A stretch of 64,000 nucleotides of DNA from Bartonella rochalimae ATCC BAA-1498 (GTDB taxonomy: Bacteria; Pseudomonadota; Alphaproteobacteria; Rhizobiales; Rhizobiaceae): contig NZ_KL407337.1 of assembly GCF_000706645.1 (NCBI RefSeq), positions 312,320 through 376,319 of the forward strand. The letters are read 5' to 3'. Shown here in pieces: positions 63,813-64,000 of this stretch. A program made the translations under genes and the position numbers. Position 1 is the stretch's first letter, and each line of letters starts with the position of its first letter. The notes beneath the pieces were generated by a model, which was given only the letters and a program-made list of their open reading frames with translations, did no database searches and had not been told where the DNA came from.

Positions 63813-64000
63813 ATGGCAACAAAAATTTTTATTGATGGTGAACATGGAACAACCGGACTGCAAATACAAAAGCGATTGGCGAAACGTTCTGATTTAGAAT
63901 TGCTATCTATCCCTCACAAAGATCGCCATAAGCTTGATTCTCGAAAAGACTACCTTAATCAAGCTGACATTGTTATTTTATGCCTTCCAGATGAAGCCGC
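63813..64000 (+). CDS. argC: N-acetyl-gamma-glutamyl-phosphate reductase, type 2 (partial)
   Basis: The first 62 codons read [20 protein letters not shown] and continue to [10 protein letters not shown] at the edge of the window. This is the NAD(P)-binding N terminus of the short ArgC form, which reduces N-acetylglutamyl phosphate in arginine synthesis. AAGGAT lies 6 bases before the ATG. The rest is outside the window. Confidence 0.9.
   Translation, partial: MATKIFIDGEHGTTGLQIQKRLAKRSDLELLSIPHKDRHKLDSRKDYLNQADIVILCLPDEA

Overview
The window is an AT-rich, gene-dense bacterial chromosome segment. Its content and gene order point to an alphaproteobacterium of the Hyphomicrobiales (Rhizobiales), most like a host-restricted Bartonella-type genome. 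The signs are separate nuoC and nuoD, an iscS-like/sufBCDS/sufT cluster, the series yceD(DUF177)-plsX-fabH-ihfA-merR, the series glyA-nrdR-ribD-ribE-ribH-nusB, and a cold-shock protein with two domains. The low GC, a recognisable dead gene, and many long empty AT-rich gaps suggest reductive evolution. I did not run a database search, so the genus is an inference.

Layout. 1-3.3 kb: nuoA-B-C-D-E of respiratory complex I (minus). 3.6-4.0 kb: divergent tRNA-Asp and tRNA-Val. 4.0-4.95 kb: decayed DNA. 4.9-11.5 kb: an iron-sulfur cluster assembly cluster (cysteine desulfurase, sufB, sufC, sufD, sufS, sufT). 11.6-14.4 kb: two hydrolases, a DUF192 protein and a double cold-shock protein. 14.7-19.5 kb: a complete branched-chain amino acid ABC importer (livKHMGF type). 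19.7-21.5 kb: gatC-gatA. 21.7-23.8 kb: ruvX facing a degenerate AidB-like protein. 23.9-28 kb: pyrB, a pseudo-dihydroorotase, plsY and dprA as a tightly overlapped operon. 28.3-35.2 kb: topA, rnr, an MFS transporter and rpmG. 35.5-36.1 kb: a decayed class I fumarase. 36.2-37.5 kb: a secreted nuclease and a uracil-DNA-glycosylase-like protein. 38.1-43.2 kb: cobT, dusA, tRNA-Thr, accC and accB. 43.4-50.5 kb: a DsbA-like protein, glpD, a peptidoglycan amidase, an unknown coiled-coil protein, a lipoprotein hydrolase and tRNA-Leu. 50.6-54.3 kb: folE, an IscU-like scaffold, yidD and thrS. 54.3-58.9 kb: merR-type regulator, ihfA, fabH, plsX, DUF177 and a BamE-like lipoprotein. 58.9-64 kb: nusB, ribH, ribE, ribD, nrdR, glyA and the start of argC.

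Functionally the window is mainly housekeeping: respiration, Fe-S cluster biogenesis, pyrimidine, riboflavin, folate, fatty-acid and phospholipid synthesis, tRNA charging and DNA topology. I see no phage, insertion sequence, CRISPR array, toxin or secretion system. The most interesting signals are degenerate or altered genes: a fumarase relic, a dihydroorotase without its metal ligands beside pyrB, an AidB homologue without its FAD motif, and a nine-base G run inside the DNA-binding domain of the merR-type gene. I found no convincing new multi-gene system.
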